NCBI GenBank assembly: GCA_013146195.2 | Contig: CM028379.1 | Coordinates: 59,655,693-59,719,692 of the forward strand | From: Codonopsis lanceolata | Taxonomy: Eukaryota > Streptophyta > Magnoliopsida > Asterales > Campanulaceae | Length of the DNA stretch: 64,000 nucleotides | Direction: 5' to 3' | Shown: one piece after another, positions 30,563-42,081 of the stretch | Layout: every line of letters starts with the position of its first letter | Position numbering within the stretch: position 1 is the first letter of the stretch | Made by a program: the position numbers and the translations under genes | The notes under the pieces: model-generated | The model's database searches: none | What the model was told of the DNA's origin: nothing | Seen by the model: the letters and a program-made list of their open reading frames with translations, nothing else

Positions 30563-32285
30563 ATGGCATCTTCTTCAAGATCTCGGAAAGGAAAGGCACC
30601 GATGTATCCAGATTCGGGCGAAGAAAGGAAGGAACTTCCTCCATTGATCCCAAATCACGTCAAATATTTTTATTCAAAGGATGACTGGAGCAACATTCTT
30701 CGCAATCGGAACACTCATGTGTCTAATCTTCCGATTCCCACTGTAAGTTTCTTTTTCTCAAACCCATTTGGATGAATTCTCAGATCTGCTAGATTTCTAT
30801 GTTGTTTTGGACCTTTGGAGCATACCTGTTTTTGCTTATGATGCTTATGCATTCAATTTATATGCTAGAATGATGCAATTTGGGAATTTATCCATAGCAA
30901 AAATATGAAATTCATGCTATTTATTTTTGCGATGCATACTTTGAATAATTGGCACTATTTGACTATGCGATGCATATTTTACATCATTGATGCAATTTGA
31001 CCACATGATGCATGTTTAGACTGAAAAATATATTTTTTTATGATGCATGCCTATGCAATAGACTTTTTGGGAACATGATGCATTTTTTTGGATACATTTT
31101 TGGGCATATTTTTGGATGCATGCAAAATGTAACAGAAATATTTTATGCAATAATATTAACTTTCATGAATGCATATGCTGCAGAGATGAATACCAAATGC
31201 AATAGAAATATTTTCTTTCAATATTTGCAACATTTTATTTTTGCGAATGCTAAAATGCAATTATTTGGAAAATGAATGCAAATGATGAACTGCTAAAGCA
31301 TGCATATATCATTTTTACTGGATTCATGTATGGAAATGCAAATGTGACATAAAAAATTTTGCTAAAATGTTGCATGGGCATTATTCAATATGTGCAAGAA
31401 TGCAACATGTATTTATTTTGGAATGCAAAACACACATTTTTTCTTTCTTTTCGAAAATATTTTTTTTATGCAGGGATGCCAAATTACTTTTTTCTTTTCG
31501 AATGCAAAAGTATAGCACATTTTTTTTAATGCATGCACGAATGTAACTTTTTTTTTTTTGATATAAAATGCAAATATTTTATGATGATTATTTATAAAAT
31601 GCGATATATGCAACATACTCTTTTTTTTTTCTATGACTTAATTTAATGACATGCGCAGGAGGATTAAATAAAAGATAAGAATTTTACCTTTTCTCGATGT
31701 TTTGAGGGATTATTATTTTGAAATGATGGCCGACTTTAGTTCGCGTGGTGGAAGCTGCCATGGCATTCTTGTTCTTTTTTCTTGGGATGTCGCTTTTCGC
31801 CAATTCGTCCACTTCTTTGAGGGGCCTCGCCGAGCTTTACGCTTCTATAGATAGAGTTAGCCGCAACGATTCGTCGACTCTCAATGGCTTTGCTCTAGCT
31901 TGGGAGGTATCCTTTCTTTTTCCTACTTTTGTCTTTTTTTCAACATTTTTTTATTATATTATTTTTTTGAAAGCATTTTTTCTTTTCTTTTTCTTGATTC
32001 TTTTTTTTTTTCTTTCTGCAGTGCGGACTTACTCGGTCTTTCATTTTTCCAGGGTCCATCAGCCATCGCGTTCACAAGCCACCTTATTTGGCTGAGTTCG
32101 TGAATGCTAATCGGGTTGGGCCGGATCGAGATGGCAATTGCTTGGATAAAGTGAGGATGCGGGAGAGAATAGCTAGCTCGGCGCAGCATCGCGCATTTTC
32201 TTCCACTGGAGGGTTTGGTGGGGCATTATATGATCACTCTAGAGATGAGCAGATGTCGAATACTGATGGTATCTATCATGGTTGA
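30563..32285 (+). pseudogene. Antisense ORF A of the Tat element, plant mobile domain-like, spliced
   Basis: Plus strand, opposite to pol. Exon 1 (30563-30742) begins MASSSRSRKGKAPMYPDSGE and ends PIPT|GTAAGT. An exon ending 31906 (E|GTATCC) reads AFLFFFLGMSLFANSSTSLR and DRVSRNDSSTLNGFALAWE, like the C-terminal part of the plant mobile domain (PMD). An exon after acceptor TTCTGCAG at 32021 gives CGLTRSFIFPG, LAEFVNANRVGPDRDGNCL, and later stops (32283). Similar PMD-bearing ORFs occur in Tat/Ogre elements and in MAIN/MAIL genes. Stops and unclear middle exons suggest decay. Exon limits are inferred from frame and splice motifs. Confidence 0.5.
30780..31740. other. ATGCA-rich, AT-rich intron-like stretch
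   Basis: The words ATGCA/TGCAT occur dozens of times, far above chance for AT-rich DNA, mixed with T runs. No ORF is credible. It lies between exon 1 and exon 2 of antisense ORF A. A similar shorter patch is at 33135-33200. Confidence 0.6.
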
Positions 32286-33746
32286 TTCATTATATATGGG
32301 TGAACGGGTCAACCGCCAGCATTCTACGCTCCCAACATTCCCAATGACGCCTCCTATGCCTCCCCCTTGGGTGATTGCTCCAGATTTTTTGCCGAACAGG
32401 TATCAGTACTTGTCGAGATTGCTTATGCCTCCGAGTGATTTCCCAGTCATGGCATACGATGATTTTGTTGAGGACTATGCTCCATCCTGCCCTTCCTGCC
32501 CCTGTAGTAGCCAGGCGTGCTTCTGATGCTTCTGACAGGCCGAGGCCCTCTTTTTCGCTCTTGATATGCAAGCTAGAGTTTTTGCGTTGAGGCTTTCTCC
32601 ACCTTCAGGATATCATTGTGACGGACGAAGATTTGTGGAGGAAGTTCTTCTCGATGCGTGAACATCCCACGAGGAGTATCATGTCCCGGAGTAGGCTCGC
32701 ACGGTAAAAATTTTCTTGCCCTTTTTTTCTTTTTTCTTTTGCATCATTTCATTTTTTCATTCTTTTTTTTGGAGCGATATATTTTCTTCTTTTTTGTCTC
32801 AACATCTTTTCCCAGGTTAATGTGTCAACGTACAAGAGGCTGCTGCGGGGCTTTTTCAGCATCAACAAACTTTACCAGCGGCTTATGGATGAGTTTTCTT
32901 GCCGGGGGAATGATGTTGTGCGGCAGACTAGGCGCCGGGATAATGATGATGATGCGGTCGGCGGATCGGGTTGTGCTCAGGCGAGGGGACGAGGGTACAG
33001 GATTAGCGGGTCCGGCCCTCGAGTCATGGGTGGCAACCTTGAAAAGAGCAGATCTTCTCTCGCTCATTAGCTCAATTTTCCTGCACTTATTAGCTTTTCT
33101 TTTTTTCTTGTACCAGATTTTGTACATATTTTTTTTTATGCAATGCAATATGATTTTATATGATGCAAGGATTTAAAATGCAAACTCAAATATTTCATGC
33201 ATAAAAGAAAGCTAGACCATTATCTAGGGATAACGGCACACTGCAACTCATGAATAGAAATTTAGAAAGATACACCTTCAGTTTTAAAGCGGGCTTTTCT
33301 GGTACTCTGTGGGGAAGGAAAGGCAGCCGCCTCTTCCTGTGCTTGATATTTCAATTTTTCGGCAAGGCTGCCATTTAGCTTTACCATTTTCTCGTGATCA
33401 AACGTAACCAACAAGTTGGCGTTGGAAAGGTTGGAGCCAAAACCAGGATACCAGGTAGTATCGGGGAGCAGTAGTGGGGTTCCTGGCGCCACCCATAATG
33501 GAAGTGGGCGCCGCGCCGGGGAAGGATAGGTATGGGTGGCCCAAGCCTTTTCTGCGATCTGTTCATGCACATCTGTTGTGTTCGAGCAATGTCCGCTTTC
33601 TTTCGATTTTCGGTATAAATGGAAGCCGAGGCGCTCATTTCATCATCGGCTGCTCTCTTTTCATACGCTCATCAAGCCTTTTGAGTTCTCTTTTTGCTCA
33701 ATCTCCTTTTCTTTTTGTCAGATAAAAATTTGCTTTTATCCAGAGA

Positions 33747-35143
33747 TGGCCGCACCAGCTCATACGGCTTTGGAGATAGAAATTTAAGAGAATGCTCTGG
33801 ACTTTTGGGTCCTTTTTTTGCGGTTAGATGAACGAGAGTGGTTTAAGCATATCTATGGGTACCGGTGCCTGCTGTCATGGCAGACTCTTTATATTAACTG
33901 GGATATGTTGCGGGGAGCCTCCAGGTTCTTGTTGCCTCAGAGCCACCTTTTCAATTTTTGCATGAATGAGATGTGTCCCACCTTCGAGGAATTCTGTGCC
34001 ATGGTGGGGATGCCAGCCACTAGACCTATCGATGTGCCTTCTGCACGGATGCGTCCTTATATGGCAATAAGGGAATTGTTTGGCACGACCCGCGAGGCTA
34101 CTCTGGGTTTCTACAATGGAGTAAACTTTAATTTGACCGTCCTTCTGGTGTGCTTTATACGAGATGCAGGGAAGATAACCAAATTTATTTGCGGCGCCGG
34201 CTAGCTTCTCTTTTTCTTTGCACGATGGGGCGGTACCTTTTGGTGGGCCGACCAGGATATATATAGATGTGCTTGGTCGTAGACACTGTGTTCGAGCTCG
34301 GGACCGCTGGGTAAATATCATCCCGGTGATTCTGGCTGAAACCTTGTCTGGCATGGATGCCTTTGGGACTGGTGATGAGTTGTTAACCTCCGATAGCCCT
34401 CGTTTGATTCACATGTGGCTAGAGGAGCATTTTAACTGGGTGATGGGCCCAGTGCCGATGGGAGTAATGTATGATCCGGGGCTCTATGGCTCTCGTGGCC
34501 ATTATCACCAGACTAACTTTTCAGAGTCTAATTGAATTGAGTATTTCTTGCGCATCGGCTCCATGGAAATCATATGGGTTGTCAGCCACTAGCGGATCCC
34601 CAGCTTCTTAATGTATACTGGGGTCTATGCCCAGGTTATTCTGCCAGGTCTTGAGCACACCTCATTTTATCTAGCGTCTGAGGGTCCGCCGCCCGTTCGG
34701 CGAGGGGGCGAGTTATCCCGAATGTGAGTCGTCCTCAGGGCTGGAAGATGGAGATGGATAGGGACGTAGGCACCCTTATCCGCAACATATGGCAGCTTGA
34801 TTTTGATTCGCGGGAGGCAGCTTATGCCTATTCTGAATATATGCTTTTATCCCATGAATATCTGTCATGGGTGCTAGTGGCTGCTGAGGGGCATTCCCGC
34901 GTTATTAGGCATGCATTGAGGCATATGCTGGGCCGACGTGTGAGCAGTGTCTTGGATGCTCGCCTAATGGAGATTGGCGAGGATGTGGAAAGCTCGGGGC
35001 TAGTAGTCTCTCAGGCTCTGCAAGAGGATTTCAGGCGGGTGCATGGCCTTGGTGCCCGGATGGCTCCTGATCCAAATGAGGCAGGCCCCAATAATGCGCC
35101 TCCTCGTCTGAGCAATGCAAGTTGGCGGAGCAATCCCCGGTAA
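33747..35143 (+). pseudogene. Antisense ORF B of the Tat element, PMD/DUF7745-like
   Basis: It starts MAAPAHTALEIEI at 33747, with a stop at 33786-33788. Then 33818-34204: REWFKHIYGYRCLLSWQTLY, LPQSHLFNFCMNEMCPTFEE, FCAMVGMPATRP, resembling the start of a plant mobile domain (W...F...E..PT..E......G.P). The next frames 34218-34535 (RDRWVNIIPVILAETLSGMD, SPRLIHMWLEEHFNWVMGP) and 34724-35143 (DRDVGTLIRNIWQLDFDSRE, SWVLVAAEGHSRVIRHALRH) continue it. In-frame stops at 34204 and 34535 indicate decay. The strand is opposite to pol, as for extra ORFs of Tat elements. Function is unknown. Confidence 0.55.
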
Positions 35144-35816
35144 ATAGATGAGGTTGTTCCCAATGGCAGCCTTGCCCGTAGGGATGACTGGCCCAGAGTC
35201 CTTCGGGACAACGGGGGCCGATGAAAGAAAAAAGATGAGGACACTTTTGGTGGTTCTCACTGCTTGGTGAGCTGGAGCCTCTTACGTGTCTTGCGAAGTA
35301 TATGGTCACTGAGGCCGGGCGTCATGACCGATGGACCGTTTCCGAGTTTCCTGCTAGGCGTAATAAAAAGGATAGTTGGGGGGAAACAAGGGGGATATAG
35401 GTAGCAAGTAGTAATAGACAAAATGTACATGAATAAATGCATAATCTTAAATGTCTTAGGCAATTATTCCTAGGTTGCACCATATGATCTGTATTATATT
35501 ATGTTTTGATATTTTACGTGAGCTATGTCGTGGTTTTTCTCCTTAGTCAGTCAGGACTCCGCATATGTTGAGGACTTTGGCAGGCTGGAGGTCAGATGCT
35601 GAGGATTTGGAAATTGCCTTCCCTCTCCTTTTCTCCTATATATTCTTTTTATTGCTCTGACTTTTGTCTAGGCTGCCCTTTCGGGTTTTCAACCTAGCGA
35701 GTCTTATTTCTCATTTTTTGTTGTTTTTTTATGCTCTAATTTTTGCCTAGGCCGCCTTTTCGGGTTTTCAACCTAGCGAGCTGGAGAGAGAAACAATTGC
35801 CAGATATATTTTCGGC
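35144..35816. other. Spacer between the antisense ORF and integrase
   Basis: Non-coding. It has a short direct repeat: TAGGCTGCCCTTTCGGGTTT at about 35671 and TAGGCCGCCTTTTCGGGTTT at about 35748, each followed by TCAACCTAGCGAG. Confidence 0.6.
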
Positions 35817-36617
35817 TCACGCATAGTACCTTTTAAGCTTGTCGAGGTTGAAGGGCTGAACAAGGTCTTCCCCGTCCTGATTTGTGAGGAGTACTGCACC
35901 TCCTGACCGGATCTCTTTAACAATGTATGGTCCCATCTAGAGAGATTTCCATTTCCCTCTAGTATCGACATAATTAGGGGTTTTTTCGCGAAGCACCAGG
36001 TCTCCGACTTGGATGTCACGACCCTTGACGTTTTTGTTGAACACTTGAGCTATTCGTCTTTGATATGCCCAAGTATGTTCCAGGGCTAGCAGCCGTCGTT
36101 CATCGATCATGGCTAATTCTTCATATCGCCATTTGACCCAATCAATTTTTGATATGCCTGATTCCATCATTGTTCTTAATGATGGGATTTCAACTTCGAT
36201 AGGCAGCACCGCCTCCATGCCGTAGACTAAAGAAGATGGTGTAGCCCCAGTGGGTGTGCGAACTGAAGTGCGATAGCCCCAAAGGGCTAGTGGCAATTTT
36301 TCTGGCCAGTCTCTTACCGTATCAGCCATTTTTCTGATAATATTTTCTAGTGTTTTGTTGGCTGCTTCAACAACACCATTTTCTTGTGGTCGGTATGGGG
36401 AGGATTTATGCCTTTGAATCTTGAAATCGTCGAGTAGACGATTCACGTCCCCTTCAAAGTGTGTGCCGTTGTCGGAGATAATTTCGAAAGGTACTCCATA
36501 TCGGTGTATGATATTGGTCTTGATGAATTCAGACACCTTTCGAGCATTCAGTATTTTGTAGGAAGAGGCTTCCACCTACTTTGTGAAGTAATCGACAGCT
36601 ATGATGTGCGCAAAACG
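35817..36617 (-). pseudogene. Tat/Ogre-like gypsy integrase, C-terminal part
   Basis: Minus strand: AVDYFTK-stop-VEASSYKILN, EIISDNGTHFEGDVNRLLDD (second catalytic Asp), SSPYRPQENGVVEAANKTLE (catalytic Glu), LPLALWGYRTSVRTPTGATP, GMEAVLPIEVEIPS, VFNKNVKGRDIQVGDLVLRE and PFNLDKLKRYYA before the natural stop at 35817. Two nonsense codons (near 36574 and 35937) each stand where Trp is expected, TGG to TAG. Upstream the domain stops at about 36617 where another repeat is inserted, so the first catalytic Asp region is barely present. Confidence 0.88.
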
Positions 36618-38170
36618 CAACTCGGGCAAGAATACCCGGCCGTATCAAGTAATAAAGTGTACATAAGTGCAGAAGTTATCGATCCCCTAGGGTGGAATGC
36701 GCGTAATTCTCACTCCAACTAAGTATCAAAATTATGCTAACTAATTATATTTGAGCGAAAAATTGAATTAAAATCTAAAAATATAAAAACCTAGAAAGCA
36801 ATAAACTAAACTAATGCGGATGTGGTTTGGCAACAACAAATCAAGATAAAATATAAGAACAATATTTCTAGCTAGTAGGTGTTTAATTTAATAAACTAAT
36901 CTTTTGCTTTTCTCTAACGGATGTGGTTCAATTTTGTAGCAACAACAAATCAAGATAAAAAGTGCTATAGGAACACAATATTGTTCTAGTCGGGCTCGGT
37001 GTTTAATTTCGCAACGTATATCTTTTCGCTTTTCTCTAACTCAAGTTTTGGTAGTCGTGCACTATAATATTCTCGCATGCTCGCAACGTATAGCAAATCT
37101 AGCTACAACTCCTAGCTACTCTGGGCTCGCTTTTTATAACATAGGAGAAAATAGCCGCGTGTCAAAGCAAGCACCTAATGACTATCTACGCACGATCTCC
37201 TCTCGGTCTCACGTAACGTAAACAATTAATGTGATTTTCGGAATTAATAGGACGGGCTCTCACATCTTATCCTATAATTCTAATGATCATCTAATGGTTC
37301 GCTATGCCATTAAAATCATGAAGATCACACAATAATAACCAAACGCATGGGTAATACTTCGCAAAAAGAAATTCTCTAAATTTTTCTACAATTCATGTTG
37401 GTAGCCGAGACAAATAAAATTGATTAACTACGGGCTCTCGCATCTTATAATCAACCCTAACCTCCCCGACCTCGCGAATGGCTAAGGTGGTTCGATCGCG
37501 TGTCAAACCTAGTCTCATTTTGGCTATCGGTGTGTGTCACAAAACACCAACTATTAAATTGATTGGTCCGAAATAAATAGGTAGCTCTCGCGGATCCTAA
37601 ATATTTTTAAAATCATTTAATTAGTGATCAATTAATTAAAGGCATTAAGTGCACAAAATAATAACCAACATGAATGTGTACTAAACAAAGAGATAGATTA
37701 AATTAAAACACTACATTTAACATAGAAAATAATTGCATTTCCATAATAATTTAAGCACAAACCTATTCTTCAATTACAATATTAATCAACCCAAGAAATT
37801 ATACAACTATTAAAAATAGAGATAGGAAAAATTAAACCGAGCAAAGTTCGTTTCTGAGGTTGAAATCAATTGTAAATGCGCCGTTGGCTCTTGAAATGAT
37901 GCTCCAAACCTTCATTGACGAACTATTAAATGGAGGAATGGAAGAAAATGTGGTGGAAATGGAGGTGGTGCCCCATTTGGGAGCAATGTCCCAAATGGGG
38001 ACTTGTTGTTTTCAAAAATGAAGCTGCCAGTTAAATGAAGGAGAAGGCAGTGGAGAGGCCGGACAAACAGGGGCAATTTAGGGAAGACAATGGAAAGCTG
38101 GGGGCAAAAGTGGGAAAGGAAAGAAGGTCACAGCAGTGGAGCAGCTGGTCAACCAGGAAGAAGCCTTGCG
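36618..38170. other. Unidentified repeat insertion up to the gap
   Basis: It begins CGGGCAAGAATACCCGGCCG, with GTATCAAGTAATAAAGTG and ATCGATCCC motifs seen at ends of plant LTR-type repeats. It contains a direct duplication of about 120-130 bp (GCGGATGTGGTTTGGCAACA at about 36817 and a diverged copy at about 36917). No coding frame of note. It probably belongs to a non-autonomous LTR element whose other end is hidden by the gap. Confidence 0.4.
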
Positions 38171-38270
38171 NNNNNNNNNNNNNNNNNNNNNNNNNNNNNN
38201 NNNNNNNNNNNNNNNNNNNNNNNNNNNNNNNNNNNNNNNNNNNNNNNNNNNNNNNNNNNNNNNNNNNNNN
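38171..38270. other. Assembly gap, 100 N
   Basis: Exactly 100 N, the usual placeholder for a gap of unknown size. Comparison with the 3' LTR (45672-48022) indicates that about 580 bp of the 5' LTR start of the Del-like element are missing here, plus the junction with the preceding repeat. Confidence 0.95.
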
Positions 38271-39854
38271 AAAGGGAAATAGTTATAGAGAAGGGGAGGC
38301 GTTGGTGAATGTGTAAGTAGTTGTTAAATTGATTACCAATCCTTTTGTTTATATTGATTAATAGTCTTAGTTCTGTCCTTTTCTTTTCCTTGATTGACAA
38401 TAGAAAATAATGGTATATGTATTGCATGGTGACTTGTTCGGTGAGATTTGGTTTAGCGATGAGTAAGTTGTCGATTGTTAATGTCTATTCCGTAGAGTTT
38501 AATGGTTGGCGAGAGGTATGCAGTGATTGATTTCTTTTTAAAACAGGTTATAAACATGACGTTAAGGAGAGAATAGTAAACATTGGTTAGAATATATGGT
38601 GTTAAGGCTAAGATAGTTACTAAACTTGTTATTAGTGGCTTGTATAATTAATATAAGTTACGTCTTTGTATTTTAGATTTGGGCCAGTAGCGACCTTTTA
38701 CGTTCAAGTTAGATTTTTGCAGCCCTAAAACGGTAAGGTATTACGTTTCTTTTAGGCTCTTTGTAAAAGTATAAAAAAATACTTTTAAATGTTAGGCTTC
38801 CGCAAATTCTTGAAATTATTTGTTCTTTCATTTGCCATACCCGACTTCGTGTCGGTAGTTGCTTTGACTCCGTCGTTAGCTTTATTGAATATCTTCGTTA
38901 TACCTTCATTTTCGCAAATTTCATGTCTATTTTGATTTTCATGAAATACATTTGTTATTGAGAAATTGCTCTATATTTGTAAACCTTGTCGGTATACTCT
39001 TTGGTATTAAAAATGACGAAGTTTGATATGAATTACGTTTTAATAATAGTACATTTATAGTACTATTCATGTTTTGAAATTATTTATGATCACTAAGTAT
39101 GAACAACCTGTCACGGGGATTTTCGTGACAACATTTGAAATAATTGAAATTGCACCACTTGGCCTGTGAGTGCGGTTATCCTGATATACCTCAATATTGT
39201 ACCCTTCAGGGGATTGTGTACCCTTCGGGGAATTTGTGTACCCTTCGGGGGATTTGGTTCTTGGTCAATAGATCGACCCTTATGTGATCGTAATAAATAT
39301 TTTGAATCTTCGGTTATTACTAGCTGGTATGGGACAGCCAGTGATGACAAACTCATTTGATCCATAATGATTTGTTTGGACTCTCCATTTTTAAAAAAAA
39401 AAAGATTTATATTCTTGTCGATCGATACCTATCTTTTATTTTGCAAGTTATCAAATTTCTAATTTTTTTTTATTTATAGCACGATTATTCTTTGAGTCAC
39501 CCCTCCTTAGAAACCGGAGGGGCGACGTATGATCTTACTGAGCTTTGTTCGCTCACCCTTCACAACCCTCTTCTTCCAGGTCGAAATTAAGGACAAAGCT
39601 TGAGGTAGAGGATACCCGTGAAGGAATCAAGACTTATAGGGCGAATTTATAAGTTTTGAAATTTATTGGAGACATAGTTAATTTTGGTAGACTTTGTTTA
39701 AGTAATTTATTTTGGATGATTGTATTTTTAAATTGGAGACTTTTGTAAATTTAAGTTGGGTGACGTTTGACTAGTCTTTAATTAAGTTTGAAATTATAGT
39801 GACGTGGCCAAATTTGGGCCCATGTAGTGGGACCCAAAGTTTTGGGGCGTTATA
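38271..39854 (+). repeat. 5' LTR of the Del-like element (5' part lost in gap)
   Basis: Aligns to 46250-48022 of the 3' LTR over its whole length, for example GTTATAGAGAAGGGG-GGC, CCGACTTCGTGTCGGTAGTT and CCTCCTTAGAAACCGGAGGG. It ends GGGGCGTTATA directly before the primer site. It has three copies of the 20-bp TGTACCCTTCGGGG-ATT minisatellite (39199-39258), against four in the 3' LTR. Confidence 0.9.
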
Positions 39855-39857
39855 GAT

Positions 39858-39869
39858 TGGTATCAGAGC
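39858..39869 (+). other. Primer binding site of the Del-like element
   Basis: TGGTATCAGAGC, a perfect complement of the initiator-Met tRNA 3' end, three bases after the LTR end at 39854. Confidence 0.92.
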
Positions 39870-40044
39870 TTAGACCTTAGATCCGGATGGTCTTAAGATT
39901 TAGGAACAATTAAGAATAAGAAGTGATACTACGATAGGCTTATGATACTAGCATTAAGTTGTGATTATAGCTAAGTTATGATCTCACTTATGATTAAGAA
40001 ATTATTATATCGTTAAACTAATATACTCGTGTTACTTGTAGGAA

Positions 40045-40458
40045 ATGGCGCGTAACAACACCAGTAGAGCAAGGGTCGCTCCACCCGTGACAGCTGCTAG
40101 AACGAGATTGAATACGATGCACGCTAGGGTAATCGAACTCGATGAAATTAACCATGTCTTGGAACAAGAGAACCAGTTGCTAAGGAATGAGAACCAATTG
40201 CTAAGAAATGGTAATCAGACGCTAGTGGAGGAAAACGGAGCATTACTAGAAAAAGTCAAGGGAATGATGAAGGCATTAGAGCTGGCACAAAATGCCTTGT
40301 TTAGACACTTTGACGAAATAGAAGATGCTAGGAGAACCCACGTGAAAGTTGGAGCGAGGCTGAGCAACACCAACTTCTTGGCTAAGAACCTTTGGGACGC
40401 TGTCCAAATGGCCATGGATAATGGGCCAGTGGGGGGGAAGAAAATCCGGAAGACTTAG
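40045..40458 (+). CDS. Extra ORF upstream of gag, coiled-coil protein
   Basis: An intact 137-codon frame, MARNNTSRARVAPPVTAART..., lies 175 bp after the primer site and ends 412 bp before gag. Residues about 30-80 form a heptad-like coiled coil with three near-repeats of NQLLRNE and Leu/Asn spacing (INHVLEQENQLLRNENQLLR, VEENGALLEKVKGMMKALEL). The C-terminus is basic (GGKKIRKT). It has no zinc knuckle or protease motif. It is the only main frame of the element without a break. An RNA- or gag-partner role is possible, but that is inference; I do not know a named family for it. Confidence 0.6.
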   Translation: MARNNTSRARVAPPVTAARTRLNTMHARVIELDEINHVLEQENQLLRNENQLLRNGNQTLVEENGALLEKVKGMMKALELAQNALFRHFDEIEDARRTHVKVGARLSNTNFLAKNLWDAVQMAMDNGPVGGKKIRKT

Positions 40459-40920
40459 AGGAAGATGAAGAGGAGACATAAAAACTAGATAGAGCATTAC
40501 ACTAGTTATTTCGTTTTATTGTTACCCTAGTCGTTGAGTTGTTTAGAGGGTTGTTTTTTTTAGTTATAAGACATGGAATACACTAAGTGTGTCCAAATTT
40601 TGAGATATCGGTTGAATCTTTTTTGATACTTAATAAATTTTGGGAGATTATTTTTGAATACATTGATGTTTTTTTTTTCAACTATATCTTGTATTCGATA
40701 TTTGTTTCAAGAGCATAAGATTTTGAGGACAACTTGGAAAGGAATCTGATATTACATAACAAGTGTGTAGATTGTTTCCAATTATGTCATGACAGTTAAC
40801 AATCACATCTTAGTGTGATGAACAATTTTAGACATCATTTGACACTTCCTCGTCTTTGTATCAGTATCATATGGCGTAGGAGGACGGACGTATCGAGGCC
40901 GTGGTCGCGGCCGAGGAAAC

Positions 40921-42081
40921 ATGGGAGGAAGAACAGTAGAGGACTCTGTTTCTAAAAGTATGGGGGAACAATCTGAAACTCAACTTAACAGGAGTAACGG
41001 AAACTCTATTTCTGAAGCGCCTCAGCCTAACGCAGCAAATCCCCCTTTGGTAGACCCTGTTTTGATGATGAACCTTCTTCAGAATTTGACCCAAGCCGTA
41101 GACAGGATTGGTCAAATTATTCAACCGCAACCTCAGCCTGCTGCACCACAACCTCACTGCACCACAACCTCCGCCCGTAGTTCCTCAACCTCGAACAGTA
41201 GCAAAGGACCCCTTGACATATTCCAGAAGAGAAGCCCTAAACCCTTCTCAGGCGCGCCAGGCACAATTAAACCAGAGGAGTGGGTTGAGAGTATGAAGAA
41301 GATTTTTAGAACGATGATCCTCACAAGTGAGCAAAAGGTCAACCTCGCCACTTTCAAGTTCGAAGGAGAGGCTGATCAGTGGTGGCAGTCCGAGATGAGA
41401 ATAGTCGAAGCAACTGGGGCAGAAGAATACACATGGGAGACTTTCCTCGAGGTCTTCTATAAGAAATATTTTCCGGAAAATGTGCAGGACGGTAAGCTGG
41501 TTGAGTTTCTAAATCTGGAACAAGGGAAGATGACGGTGGATGAGTATGCTGTCAAATTCACGGAGCTGTCAAAATATGCTCCGGGTCTCATCGAGAATGA
41601 GAAGCAAAAGGCCAGAATGTTTGAAAGAGGCCTCGATGGAAGAATTAGTCATCGCTTAGTAGCCTTGCAGTTGAAGACTTATGCTGAAGTGGTCGACCGG
41701 GCTAGAATTCTTGAACGAGTTTCAGCAGACTACCAAAAGAAGCGCGAGGAGAAAAAGAGAGATTTTGAGAGTCTTGGAGGTGGTTCTCGGGATCAGTCGG
41801 GGCATCGAGGAAATAGTTCTCGGGATCAGTCGGGTTATCGAGGAAATAATTCGCGAGATCAGTCAGGTCATCGAGGAGGTAGTTACAATGGGCACAAGAG
41901 GAGAAATACAGATGATAATAGATCTAAGGGGCCAAATCAGTGGAGTCGGAATCAGAATCAAGGACAAGATCAAAGACAGGACCAAGGTCATGATAGATGG
42001 AATGCGAATCAGGGACAGATTGAGAGTTATAAGACCTGTGGGGGAAAGCATCCGACGTTGGCTTGCCACAGGGAAACATGA
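40921..42081 (+). pseudogene. Del-like gag
   Basis: 386 codons. The upstream in-frame stretch GGRTYRGRGRGRGN suggests that the original start, ATGGC at 40871, has lost one base. The capsid domain at about residues 100-260 has FKFEGEADQWWQSEMR, FLEVFYKKYFPENVQDGKLV, FLNLEQGKMTVDEYAVKFTE and LSKYAPGLIENEKQKARMFE. It is followed by an SRDQSG(H/Y)RGNN repeat tail and TCGGKHPTLACHRET-stop. The TGA at 42079 separates gag from the CCHC knuckle CFNCGKMGHKVRDC at about 42088-42129. Gag packages element RNA. Confidence 0.9.

Larger units (their letters stand above)
23920..36617 (-). mobile_element. Tat/Ogre-like Ty3/gypsy element, 3' part
   Basis: Read on the minus strand: integrase end (36617-35817), a long 3' interval carrying ORFs on the opposite strand (35143-30563), repeat arrays (30250-28830), polypurine tract (28626-28616) and 3' LTR (28615-23920). 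The LTR start TGTAGACACCCCAATTT and the antisense ORFs between integrase and the 3' LTR are hallmarks of the Tat/Ogre lineage. The insertion site is inside the duplicated primase-like exon (flank cttgt at 23915-23919). The 5' portion of the element is not in the window; pol breaks off at about 36617. Confidence 0.82.

Noticed and set aside
32658..33176. 172-codon plus-strand ORF with Phe-rich N-terminus
   Set aside because: Driven by T-runs in an intron-like region; a different frame there (32822-33070) could hold an exon of the antisense ORF, but neither is convincing.
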